Source: Nesterenkonia alkaliphila (lineage in GTDB: Bacteria > Actinomycetota > Actinomycetes > Actinomycetales > Micrococcaceae). From it: a stretch of 40,801 bases of DNA. The position numbers and the translations under genes were made by a program. Numbering within the stretch: position 1 is the stretch's first letter; each line of letters opens with the position of its first letter. This document shows, piece after piece, positions 8,660 through 16,620 of this stretch. Where the stretch lies: positions 1 through 40,801 of the forward strand of contig NZ_WRPM01000064.1 of the NCBI RefSeq assembly GCF_009758175.1. The letters run 5' to 3'. The notes under the pieces are model-generated. The model was not told where the DNA came from, did not search any database, and saw only the letters and a list, made by a program, of their open reading frames with translations.

Positions 8660-8698
8660 AGCGCTTCCCATCGCGCAGTCCTTATTAGAACACGTATT

Positions 8699-9931
8699 CT
8701 AACCGTGCGCAATGCTTGGTGTGCTCAGCCAGTGCAGAGCGGCTGCAGCCATCGTCCGAGCTCCAGTGCTCAGCGTGGGCTCCAGCGGAGGTGCAAAGAA
8801 CGGGGAATGGTTTCCTGGCGGATCAACCGCACCGGCCTCGGCACCGCCGAAGAACCAGAGCACCGAAGGCACGCCGGCCTCCTTGCCGAGCAGTCCAAAG
8901 TCCTCCGAGCCCATACGCGGCCGCTCCACACTGACCAGCTCTGCTCCAAGCGCCTGCTCAATGGCCTGATACGTCTGCTTGGCGGCATCGACATTGTTGA
9001 TGGTGGGCGGAAGCTGGGAGTAGTGCTCGATCTCCGGTACTGGGGCACCGGCAACCTCTGCTTCACCTCGGACAATTCGTTTCACCGCGGCCAGCACCTG
9101 GTCCCGCACCGGTTCGGTGAGGGTGCGAATATTGACGGTGAACTCGGCCCGTTCGGGGATGATGTTCTCCTTCAGACCCCCGCGGAACACGCCCACAGTC
9201 ACCACCGCCGGTTCATGGGCATCGACCTCCCGGGAAACAATGGTCTGCAGCCGGGAGATCATTGCCGCACCCAGTACGATCGGATCAATCCCCAGATGCG
9301 GCCTGGAGCCGTGAGCCTGCTTGCCGTGGACGGTCACCCGCAACGAATCTGTCCCCGCCATTGCCGGGCCGATCGCCATGGTCACCGTGCCCGAAGGCTG
9401 GTTGGAGACATGCTGGCCCAACACCACGTCAGGGCGCGGCACCCGCTCCCACAGTCCGTCCGCCACCATGGCGCGGGCACCCTGGCCGACTTCCTCACCC
9501 GGTTGGAACACGGCCACCAGAGTTCCGCTCCAATCCGTGCGCCGGCGCAGCAGCATGCGCAGCGCGGTGGTGAGACAGGCGATATGCGTGTCATGGCCGC
9601 AGCCATGCATCACCGGTACCTCAGTTCCATCGGAGGCGGTGCCGCGGTCCTGCGAGGCATAGTCCACACCGGTACGCTCCAGCATCGGCAGCCCGTCGGT
9701 ATCGGCGCGCAGCGCAACCACTGGGCCCTCGCCGTTGCGTACCACAGCGACCACCCCAGTTCCGGCGCAGCGGAAGCTCTCCACCCCCATCGACTCCAGC
9801 TCCGCCTCGATCCGCTCGGCCGTACGGTACTCCTGCATGCTCAGCTCCGGGTGGGTGTGCAGCACCTTGTAGAACTGGTGCAGGTGCTGGCGTTCCTCAG
9901 GAGTGAGATCTGGAACAGGTGGTGTGGTCAT
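8699..9931 (-). CDS. M20 family amidohydrolase (hippurate hydrolase-like)
   Basis: A 410-residue zinc-dependent amidohydrolase of peptidase family M20D. Metal and catalytic residues are visible in ALRADTDGLPM (Asp), HGCGHDTHIACL (Cys and two His), VFQPGEEVGQGA (catalytic Glu-Glu) and the late His of a NHSPFF-like segment. A lid/dimerisation domain occupies roughly residues 180-290, with THGK/HGSRPHLGIDPIVLGA containing the His that reaches the partner active site. Such enzymes remove N-acyl groups from amino acids or cleave hippurate; the substrate is not predictable. The start is ATG 9931. It follows the UvrA-like gene by ten bases and is probably cotranscribed, a pairing without obvious functional logic. 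Confidence 0.88.
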   Translation of the reverse strand: MTTPPVPDLTPEERQHLHQFYKVLHTHPELSMQEYRTAERIEAELESMGVESFRCAGTGVVAVVRNGEGPVVALRADTDGLPMLERTGVDYASQDRGTASDGTEVPVMHGCGHDTHIACLTTALRMLLRRRTDWSGTLVAVFQPGEEVGQGARAMVADGLWERVPRPDVVLGQHVSNQPSGTVTMAIGPAMAGTDSLRVTVHGKQAHGSRPHLGIDPIVLGAAMISRLQTIVSREVDAHEPAVVTVGVFRGGLKENIIPERAEFTVNIRTLTEPVRDQVLAAVKRIVRGEAEVAGAPVPEIEHYSQLPPTINNVDAAKQTYQAIEQALGAELVSVERPRMGSEDFGLLGKEAGVPSVLWFFGGAEAGAVDPPGNHSPFFAPPLEPTLSTGARTMAAAALHWLSTPSIAHG

Positions 9932-9941
9932 GATCTGTCAG

Positions 9942-12359
9942 TTATTCAGCGGCGGCAGCGGGGTGACTGTGCCGGCGGCTGAGATGCAGTCCGGTCAGCG
10001 AACGGGGCACTGACATCAGGTCACCGGGGGCGCCGGAGAAGATCACTTCGCCACCGTCATGACCAGCGCCGGGGCCGATATCGATGATCCAGTCAGCCCG
10101 GGAGATCACCTCCAGGTTGTGCTCAATGACGATCACGGTCCGTCCGGAGTCCACGATCTTCTCCAGCATGCCGATCAGACGGTCAGTGTCTGCCATATGC
10201 AGGCCTGCACTCGGCTCATCCAGCACAATCACCTCAGCCGCGGCGCCGATCTCGATGGCGAGTTTCACCCGTTGGCGCTCACCGCCGGAGAGCGTGCTCA
10301 GCGGCTGCCCCAGGGTGAGGTAGCCCAGTCCCACATCGCAGAGCCGGGTGAGGATCTTCTGGGCCGCGGGCAGTTTAGCGGCCCCAGCGTGACTATTTCC
10401 GCTGAAGAAGTCCAGGGCCTCCTCCGCAGGCATGGCGAGCACCTCAGCGATGTTCTTCCCGCCCAGGGTGTACTCCAGGACCGAGGCTTGGAAACGTCTG
10501 CCCTGGCACTCCTCGCACACGGTGGAGATCCCTGCGATGATGCCCAGATCCTGGTAGATCACCCCGGCTCCACTGCAGGTGGGGCAGGCGCCCTCCGAGT
10601 TGGCGCTGAACAGGGCCGGTTTGACGCCGTTGGCCTTGGCAAATGCCTTGCGGATGGGTTCCAGCAGTCCGGTATAGGTGGCCGGGTTGGAGCGCCGGGA
10701 ACCACGGATCGGTGCCTGGTCAACCGCCACCAGGCCTTCCCGACCGCCAAGCGAGCCGTGGATCAGGGAACTCTTGCCTGATCCGGCCACACCGGTGACT
10801 GCCACCAGCACCCCGGTGGGGACATCTACATCGATGTTCCTTAGATTGTGCGTAGCGGCACCACGGATCTCCAGGGAACCGGCAGCAGTGCGCGGCTGCT
10901 GCTTCAGCGGCTGTCTGGAGTCCAGATGCTCCCCGGTGAGCGTCCCTGAAGTGCGCAGTCCGGCGAAATCGCCGGTGTAAACCACCTGACCGCCGTGGCT
11001 GCCCGCTCCGGGGCCCATATCCACAATGTGATCGGCCACGGCCATCACCTCAGGATTGTGCTCCACCACCAGGACAGTATTTCCCTTATCCCGGAGCTTG
11101 ATCAGCAGCTCGTTCATTCGGTCCACATCATGAGGATGCAGACCCACCGTGGGCTCGTCGAAGACATAGGTGACATCGGTCAGCGAGGAGCCCAGATGCC
11201 GGATCATCTTCACCCGCTGCGCCTCACCGCCGGAGAGGGTGCCCGATGAGCGTTCCAGCGACAGGTACCCCAGGCCGATATGCACAAAGTTCTGCAGAGT
11301 CTCAGCGACGGCGGACAGCAGCGGAGCGGATCCCCGGAGCTTCTCGGTGGAGGTGTCCAGCTGCCCGATCCACTCCAGGAGGTCACTGATCTGCATGGCG
11401 CACAGTTCGGCGATGTTCTTGTCTGCGATCTTCGAAGACAGGGTGAGCTGGGAAAGACGTGTGCCGGCGCAGTCCGGGCAGCTGGTGAAGGTCACCGCCC
11501 GGTCCACGAAGGCCCGGATATGTGGCTGCATCGCATCGCGGTCCTTGGCCAGGAAGGACTTCTGCACCGAGGGGACCAGCCCCTGGAAGGTCATATTGAC
11601 CCCGCCAATCTTCACCTTGCCCGGCTCACGGTGGAAGAGGTCCTGGCGCTCCTGCTCGGTGTAGTCCTTCACCGGCTTATCGGGGTCGAAGAACCCGGAT
11701 TCGCTGTAGAACCGCACCGACCAGCCGCCTACTTTGAACCCGGGGACGGTGATGGCGCCCTCATTTAGTGACTTGGACTCGTCCACCAGTTGACCCAGGT
11801 CGATGCTGTTGACCTGGCCGCGGCCCTCACAGCGGATGCACATACCGCCGGTGACGCTGAAGCCGGCGGTTTCCTCGGTACCGTCTGCCTTGGTCATTGT
11901 TCCGGACCCGGAGGCCGATGCCACATTGAAGGAGTATGCCTGCGGGGAGCCGATCTGCGGCTGGGCGAAGCGGCTGAAGAGGATGCGCAGCATGGCGTTG
12001 ACATCGGTGACGGTGCCTACAGTGGAGCGCGGGTTCGGTGTCATCCGCTCCTGGTCGATGATGATAGCGGCGGTCAACCCGTCCAGCACCTCGACCGCGG
12101 GCCGGGCCATAGCAGGCATGAACCCCTGGATGAAGGCATCATAAGTCTCGTCGATCAGCCGCCGGGACTCAGCGGCGACAGTGCCGAAGACCAGGGAGGA
12201 CTTCCCGGAACCGGAGACCCCGGTAAAGACGGTCAGTTTGCGCTTGGGGATGTCCACATCAATCCCGCGCAGGTTGTTCTCTTGGGCACCGCGGACGGTG
12301 ATGAATTCGTGGGATGCAGTGGAGGAGGCGGAGGCAGGGCTGGAGATTGTGCTGCGCAT
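9942..12359 (-). CDS. UvrA-like ABC-class excinuclease paralogue (short form)
   Basis: An 805-residue protein built like excinuclease subunit UvrA but shorter than housekeeping UvrA (about 950 residues). It has two ABC ATPase halves. The first Walker A is FTGVSGSGKSSL (about residues 45-57), with a zinc module (CIRC ... CPDC) and an ABC signature TLSGGEAQRVKM. The second has VTGVAGSGKSSL, a zinc module (CPTC ... CEEC) and STLSGGERQRVKLA. The short length points to a reduced UvrB-interaction insertion. Short UvrA paralogues occur in drug-resistance and producer loci and may protect DNA or remove bound drugs; its role here is unproven. The ATG at 12359 is preferred over the upstream start. A CGTAC-AAC-GTACG inverted repeat lies 14 bases upstream. 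Confidence 0.88.
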   Translation of the reverse strand: MRSTISSPASASSTASHEFITVRGAQENNLRGIDVDIPKRKLTVFTGVSGSGKSSLVFGTVAAESRRLIDETYDAFIQGFMPAMARPAVEVLDGLTAAIIIDQERMTPNPRSTVGTVTDVNAMLRILFSRFAQPQIGSPQAYSFNVASASGSGTMTKADGTEETAGFSVTGGMCIRCEGRGQVNSIDLGQLVDESKSLNEGAITVPGFKVGGWSVRFYSESGFFDPDKPVKDYTEQERQDLFHREPGKVKIGGVNMTFQGLVPSVQKSFLAKDRDAMQPHIRAFVDRAVTFTSCPDCAGTRLSQLTLSSKIADKNIAELCAMQISDLLEWIGQLDTSTEKLRGSAPLLSAVAETLQNFVHIGLGYLSLERSSGTLSGGEAQRVKMIRHLGSSLTDVTYVFDEPTVGLHPHDVDRMNELLIKLRDKGNTVLVVEHNPEVMAVADHIVDMGPGAGSHGGQVVYTGDFAGLRTSGTLTGEHLDSRQPLKQQPRTAAGSLEIRGAATHNLRNIDVDVPTGVLVAVTGVAGSGKSSLIHGSLGGREGLVAVDQAPIRGSRRSNPATYTGLLEPIRKAFAKANGVKPALFSANSEGACPTCSGAGVIYQDLGIIAGISTVCEECQGRRFQASVLEYTLGGKNIAEVLAMPAEEALDFFSGNSHAGAAKLPAAQKILTRLCDVGLGYLTLGQPLSTLSGGERQRVKLAIEIGAAAEVIVLDEPSAGLHMADTDRLIGMLEKIVDSGRTVIVIEHNLEVISRADWIIDIGPGAGHDGGEVIFSGAPGDLMSVPRSLTGLHLSRRHSHPAAAAE

Positions 12360-12373
12360 AGTCACCAGAACAT

Positions 12374-12386
12374 CGTACAACGTACG
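12374..12386. promoter_or_regulatory. Inverted repeat upstream of the UvrA-like gene
   Basis: CGTAC (12374-12378), spacer AAC, GTACG (12382-12386): a perfect five-base dyad centred about 20 bases upstream of the start. Its size and position fit an operator for a TetR-like dimer, but no regulator gene is adjacent. Confidence 0.3.
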
Positions 12387-12399
12387 CCGTGGCAGCTGG

Positions 12400-13201
12400 T
12401 CATGCTGATGCGATCTTCCAGACGCCACCGCCGGGATCGGTGAAGTATCCCATATAGCCGCCCCACTCCTGCGCTGCTGGGGGAGCGGTGATGGCCGCCC
12501 CTACCGCTTCGGCTCTGTGCACCAGATCATCGACGTCCTGGGCAGAGGCGGCGTCGTGGCTGAGGACCAGCTGTTGGAAGCCTGAACCTGCTGCGGCGAG
12601 GCCCACGTCCTTGGCGAGGTCCTGGCGCTGCATCAGTCCCAGGCGCAGAGCCCCGCCGGTGACGGTGAAGTCGACGTACTTGGCTCCATAGTCCCGGTCA
12701 ACGGCCATACCTAGAGCGGCGTAGAACCTCTTGGAGGCTTTTGGATCGGCCACACCGAGCAGGATTCCGGTTTCAGTCGGCTTCGGGGGGGGGGCTCTGC
12801 GGTGCGGCGGTGTCCTTTTTCTTATCGGAGGAGACTTTCCAGACTGCACCGTCCGGTGCTCGGAAGACTCCGGAGAAAGAGCCGAAGAGAGCTTTCTTTG
12901 CGGGTTTGAGGATCTCCGCGCCGGCTGCGGCGGCGGCCTCGATCACCGCTGAGACCTCACTGGGCTGTTCCAGCACGTAGGAGAAGATATAGCCGCGGAA
13001 GACTGTGCCCTCTGCAGAGACTCCTGTCTCAGCGGCCAGATCAGCGGAGCCGGTTACCCCTATGTCACCGGAGCCGTGCAGCGCCATCCTGGCGAAGCCG
13101 CCGTAGTCCTGCACCCCGGGGGAGAGTACCTGGGAGTAGAAGTCCCGGGCGGCTGGGACGTCAGGAGTCCCGAGTATTGCGATATTCAGAGGGAGCGTCA
13201 T
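12400..13201 (-). pseudogene. Two-domain VOC (glyoxalase-like) protein, frameshifted in a C10 tract
   Basis: Two consecutive VOC domains are encoded in different frames. The first half, from ATG 13201, runs from LNIAILGTPDVPAARDFYSQ to GVFRAPDGAVWKVSSDKKKD and then stops after SPPPEAD. The second half, from TETGILLGVADPKASKRFYA to DPGGGVWKIAS, ends at 12400. The break lies in a run of ten G on the plus strand (12785-12794, C on the coding strand). With nine bases the frame reads through as SPPPKPTETG and gives one protein of about 266 residues, the usual form of this two-domain family. Either the gene is inactive, the run is a phase-variable switch, or the run length is a sequence error. It follows a single-domain VOC gene by 24 bases in the same direction. 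Confidence 0.85.
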
Positions 13202-13225
13202 GGATGATTGAGTCCTTTCTGGGGC

Positions 13226-13636
13226 TCAGACTCGCTGGTTGATGCGCAGTAGGTTTCCGGCCGGATCGCGGAAGGCGCAGTCGCGGACTCCGTAGTCCTG
13301 GTCGATGGGCTCCTGCAGGACGTCTGCACCGGCAGCCACCAGTTTCTCGAAGAGGGCGTCGAGATCATCCACGGCGAGGGTCAGGGCGGTGAATGCGCCC
13401 TTGGCGATGAGGGTGAGAATGACGTCACGCTCCTCCTCGGTGATTCCGGGATCCACCGCCGGAGGGTGCAGCACAATGGAGGTCTCCGGCTGATTGGGCG
13501 GGCCCACGGTGATCCAGCGCATATCCTCGTAGCCGACGTCCTGACGGACTTCGAATCCCAGAGTGTCGCGGTAGAAGCCGAGTGCGGCCTCTGCATCGGT
13601 ATGGGGCAGGAATGTGTAATGAATGGTGATATTCAT
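13226..13636 (-). CDS. VOC family protein (glyoxalase/bleomycin-resistance-like)
   Basis: A 136-residue single VOC domain made of two beta-alpha-beta-beta-beta modules. The first is HYTFLPHTDAEAALGFYRDT with the expected His at the start and an Arg/Trp strand; the second includes LTLAVDDLDALFEKLVAAGA and ends in CAFRDPAGNLLRINQ, with the Glu position taken by another residue, so metal catalysis is uncertain. Proteins of this size often bind or modify small toxic molecules. It follows the AraC-type regulator gene by ten bases and precedes the broken two-domain VOC gene, so the three look like one operon under that regulator. Confidence 0.85.
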   Translation of the reverse strand: MNITIHYTFLPHTDAEAALGFYRDTLGFEVRQDVGYEDMRWITVGPPNQPETSIVLHPPAVDPGITEEERDVILTLIAKGAFTALTLAVDDLDALFEKLVAAGADVLQEPIDQDYGVRDCAFRDPAGNLLRINQRV

Positions 13637-13646
13637 GGGATCGAAT

Positions 13647-14099
13647 CTACGCCTGCTCCGCGGGGCGCGCTTCTTGATTCCTGACCGGTCTGGACGCCTG
13701 CTTCGCTAGGCAGGGGGGAATGCCGCTCAGGGCGTGTGGCTGGGTCTGCTGGTATACGCTGGGCGGAACCCCCACTAACTCGGTGAATCGGGTGCTGAAC
13801 GTGCCTAAGGAAGAGAACCCCACTGCAAAACAGATTTCAGTGACGCTCATATCACTATGCCGCAGCATAGCCATGGCACGCTCCACCCGTCTGGTCATCA
13901 GATAGGAGTAAGGAGACTCCCCATAGGCGAGTTTGAACTGGCGGCTGAGATGCCCTGCGGAGACGAAAATGCCGCGGGCCAGCTCTTCTACGTTCAGCGG
14001 TTGGGCGTACTCACAGTCTATCCGATCCCGCACCTTCCGCATCAGGCGCAGGGTCTCCAGCCAGTTCTGCGATCCCGGGCGAGCTGAGTGGACGGACAT
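13647..14099 (-). CDS. AraC family transcriptional regulator (short)
   Basis: A 150-residue regulator consisting essentially of the AraC/XylS DNA-binding domain. The first helix-turn-helix is around LARGIFVSAGHLSRQFKLAY and the second around SVTEICFAVGFSSLGTFSTR, followed by the conserved FTELVGVPPSVYQQ. There is no room for an N-terminal ligand domain. The ATG at 14099 has AAAGGTC about six bases upstream and is preferred over the start at 14177, which would add a basic stretch of no known fold. It leads the VOC gene pair and probably controls it; this regulator plus VOC pairing is common in actinomycetes. Confidence 0.85.
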   Translation of the reverse strand: MSVHSARPGSQNWLETLRLMRKVRDRIDCEYAQPLNVEELARGIFVSAGHLSRQFKLAYGESPYSYLMTRRVERAMAMLRHSDMSVTEICFAVGFSSLGTFSTRFTELVGVPPSVYQQTQPHALSGIPPCLAKQASRPVRNQEARPAEQA

Positions 14100-14230
14100 A
14101 GCGGACCTTTGAGGTCTATCCCTGCGCGAGGACCTGCTGCAGCAGAGCCGCACCCGAATAGCCGTAGGGACAGCCAATGTCGCTGCACATATTGATCCTC
14201 ATGCCTTCATTCTTCCACCTGCCGCGTAGC

Positions 14231-15316
14231 TCAGGAGCGACTCAGCCGCCTGGTGAGGACTCGGACAGCGTTGCGCCCAGCCCGGTTGGCACCTACGGTG
14301 GACTGGGAGGGCCCGAACCCGATCAGATGAATGCGCGGATCGGCCCGCACCTCTGTGCCGGCCACCGCAACCCCACCCTGCTCGTTGACCAGGTTCAGCG
14401 GAGCCAGGTGGTCTAATGCGGGCCGGAACCCGGTAGCCCAGAGGATGGTATCCACAGTGGTAAGACTGCCATCAGCCTCACGCAGACCGTGGGGTTCAAT
14501 CGCGGTGAACATCGGCCGCCGGTCCAGAACCCCGCGACGATGCGCGTCCCTTGCATAAGGGGTCCAGACCAAGCCGGTGTAGGAGACGATGCTGCGGGCT
14601 GGCAGGCCTGCCTCGGCAGCTGCGGTGACCTTTTCAATAGTGCGCCGGCCCTCGATCTCCGGGCGGAAGCCCTCCTCCTGGAACACTGGCTCCCGGCGGG
14701 TGTACCAGAAGGTCTTTGCAGTGCGGGATATTTCGGCCAGCAGTTGGACTGCAGAGATACCGCCTCCAACTACGGCTACTCGACGGCCGGCCAGATCCTC
14801 GGCCGAGACATAGTCCCGGGTGTGCAGGTGGCGCCCCCGGAAGCTGTCACCGCCCGGATACCGGGGCAGCACCGGGTTGTCCCAGGTGCCGGTGGCATTG
14901 ATCACCGCCCGTGCTGTCCAGTTACCGCTGTCGCTGCGGACGCTGAGCTCACCGGAAGCTTTGCGGGCATACGCATTCTCGGCCTCCTCCACGGCGTGTA
15001 CCCGTACCGGCCGGAGGATCGGCAGCTCCATGGCGCGCTCAAAGTCCGCGAAGTACCGGGGAATGGCGGTGCGGCTCGGCTCGGAATCATCGATGGGGGG
15101 TTTGGGGAATCCGGGCAGGTCGAAGATCCCGTTGATGGTCGCCATGCGCAGCGACTCCCATCGGTGCTGCCAGGCTCCGCCAGGGGAGTGCTCGGCGTCG
15201 AGCATTACAAACTTCAGCCCGGCGCGTCTGAGGTGGTACCCCGCTGAGAGTCCTGCCTGACCGGCACCGATGACCAAGACATCGGCCCGCGGGATGTCCT
15301 CATTCTGACTGCTCAT
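14231..15316 (-). CDS. Flavin-dependent monooxygenase / NAD(P)-binding oxidoreductase
   Basis: A 361-residue flavoprotein. The FAD-binding Rossmann motif is DVLVIGAGQAGLSAGYHL near the N-terminus, the NADPH-binding one is VAVVGGGISAVQLL (about residues 183-196). Between them lies FRGRHLHTRDY, which fits the FxGxxxHxxxY fingerprint of class B flavin monooxygenases, and a late ATGFRP closes the fold. These enzymes oxygenate sulfur, nitrogen or carbonyl carbon in small molecules; the substrate is unknown. The start is ATG 15316, without a clear ribosome-binding site. An inverted repeat (TCTGAC-GTCAG-GTCAGA) lies just upstream. It is transcribed in the same direction as umuC, whose 3' end is 63 bases upstream. 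Confidence 0.85.
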   Translation of the reverse strand: MSSQNEDIPRADVLVIGAGQAGLSAGYHLRRAGLKFVMLDAEHSPGGAWQHRWESLRMATINGIFDLPGFPKPPIDDSEPSRTAIPRYFADFERAMELPILRPVRVHAVEEAENAYARKASGELSVRSDSGNWTARAVINATGTWDNPVLPRYPGGDSFRGRHLHTRDYVSAEDLAGRRVAVVGGGISAVQLLAEISRTAKTFWYTRREPVFQEEGFRPEIEGRRTIEKVTAAAEAGLPARSIVSYTGLVWTPYARDAHRRGVLDRRPMFTAIEPHGLREADGSLTTVDTILWATGFRPALDHLAPLNLVNEQGGVAVAGTEVRADPRIHLIGFGPSQSTVGANRAGRNAVRVLTRRLSRS

Positions 15317-15346
15317 GGGTCCATCATTTCAGCACCGAGCAGGGAA

Positions 15347-15363
15347 TCTGACGTCAGGTCAGA
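15347..15363. repeat. Inverted repeat between umuC and the monooxygenase gene
   Basis: TCTGAC (15347-15352), GTCAG loop, GTCAGA (15358-15363). It lies 17 bases after the umuC stop on the coding strand and about 30 bases before the monooxygenase start, so it could be a terminator stem or an operator. Confidence 0.3.
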
Positions 15364-15379
15364 CCTTGAGAAGGGTCGC

Positions 15380-16465
15380 TCACCGGGCGTGGACGGTGAG
15401 CATCTCCTCCCAGCGAGTGGTGTAGCGCGGGCTCATCATCTCCCGGCGCATCTCCCATTCTGCCGGTGCCCTGAGTCCGCCGCGGCCCAGCCCGATGGAA
15501 TCCGTTCCGGCTCTTTGGCGCACCTGCTGCAGAAGTGGGCCCAGGCTGCGTTCCTGCTGAGGCTCAGTCAGAATGTCCAGCATGGGCTGGGCGCCGGCTG
15601 GGGAGAGGTCGGTCAGGGTGATTCCGGCTTTGGTGTAGCGGGTGCCCTCAGTGATCTTCGGCAGCAGCGCCTTTGCGGCCTGCGAGAGCGTCACTGGATC
15701 ATTGGTCGGACTCGGCAGGGTGAGGGTTACGGAGGGCGATTCGAGCTCCTTGCTGCCGTACCAGGAGGTCATTGCCCAGGCGGTGAGAGTGCGGGCCTGG
15801 CTGTCCCGTGTGTTCAACCGGGTGCAGGCCCGCTGGGCATAGCTGGTCAGCACCTGCTCCATCACCTCTGGAGTGGTCACCGGCGAGGAGAATGACCGGC
15901 TGAACACCAGAGAATCGTGGAAATCCCGTGAGTCCTCCAGTTCAATGCATGCCTGCCCCCGCAGCTCCAGCACAGTGCGCATCACTGGTAATCCGAACTG
16001 CCGCCGGATCATCGGCGGGTCGGCTTCACGGAGCTGCTCGGCGGTGGTGATTCCCAGGGCGGCCAGCTTTTTGGAGGTCCGGGGGCCGATGCCCCAGATC
16101 TGCTGCACCGGAAGCTGTGTGAGCAGCTGTTCGCGGTAGCTGCCCTCTAGGGCCTCCCAGATGCAGACCCCCTTCATTCCGGAGAGTTTTTTGGCAGCAA
16201 GGTTGGCCAGTTTGGCCAGGGTTTTGGTCCTGCCTGCGCCGATGCCCACCGGAAGCCCCAGTCGCTCGGCGATCGCCTGCCGCAGCCCGTGGGCCCATTG
16301 CGCGGCGTGCTGCGTGGTTCCGCTGACCAGGGCGAACGCCTCATCAATGCTGTACTTTTCCACCTCGGCGGAATGCTCCCCGATGACCTGGAGGAACCGG
16401 TGGCTCATATCTCCATAGAGCTCGTAGTTGCTGGAGCGGGCCACCAAACCTGTTTCCCCGCGGTA
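15380..16465 (-). pseudogene. umuC: umuC 3' part (DNA polymerase V catalytic subunit), split by insertion
   Basis: This part encodes residues 69-429 of a Y-family translesion polymerase. It holds the second catalytic acid pair (YSIDEAFALVSG, Asp109-Glu110 in the rebuilt protein), the thumb with LPVGIGAGRTKTLAKLAN and IWGIGPRTSK, the little-finger domain and the C-terminal tail. The first catalytic Asp (residue 10) is on the other fragment at 25362-25565. In the present arrangement an ATG inside the end of the inserted element (16469-16471) opens a 363-codon frame over this part, but the product would lack the palm's first metal ligand and cannot be a complete polymerase. Joining base 25362 to base 16465 restores the reading frame exactly. 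Confidence 0.93.
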
Positions 16466-16507
16466 TTGCATCAGATGCGAGATCCGAACGGGCGTCTGCG
16501 TCAGAAA

Positions 16508-16530
16508 GGCTATCGGTCGTTTCGATAGCC
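16508..16530. repeat. Left-end stem-loop of the element
   Basis: GGCTATCG (16508-16515), seven-base loop, CGATAGCC (16523-16530): a perfect eight-base dyad 43 bases inside the left end. A smaller dyad, GCATC-A-GATGC, lies at the very end (16468-16478). Such dyads at a recombinase-borne end could be recombinase or regulator binding sites. Confidence 0.5.
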
Positions 16531-16577
16531 CCGCGATTTTCCGCGCGACGAGGTCTGACGGGCTGATAGATTCGCAT

Positions 16578-16600
16578 CTAATGCACGATTAGCGCGTTAT
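16578..16600. repeat. Dyad plus GCGCGTTAT motif upstream of the recombinase genes
   Basis: CTAAT-GCACG-ATTAG (16578-16592) is immediately followed by GCGCGTTAT (16592-16600), which recurs inverted near the right end (25343-25351). It lies 20-43 bases before the first recombinase gene, so it may serve both recombination and autoregulation. Confidence 0.4.
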
Positions 16601-16620
16601 GTGGATGGATTGGGTGGTTG

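Noticed and set aside
8501-8698. Glycine riboswitch before sdaA
   Set aside because: The conserved core sequences of that riboswitch were not seen on either strand; only hairpins are evident.
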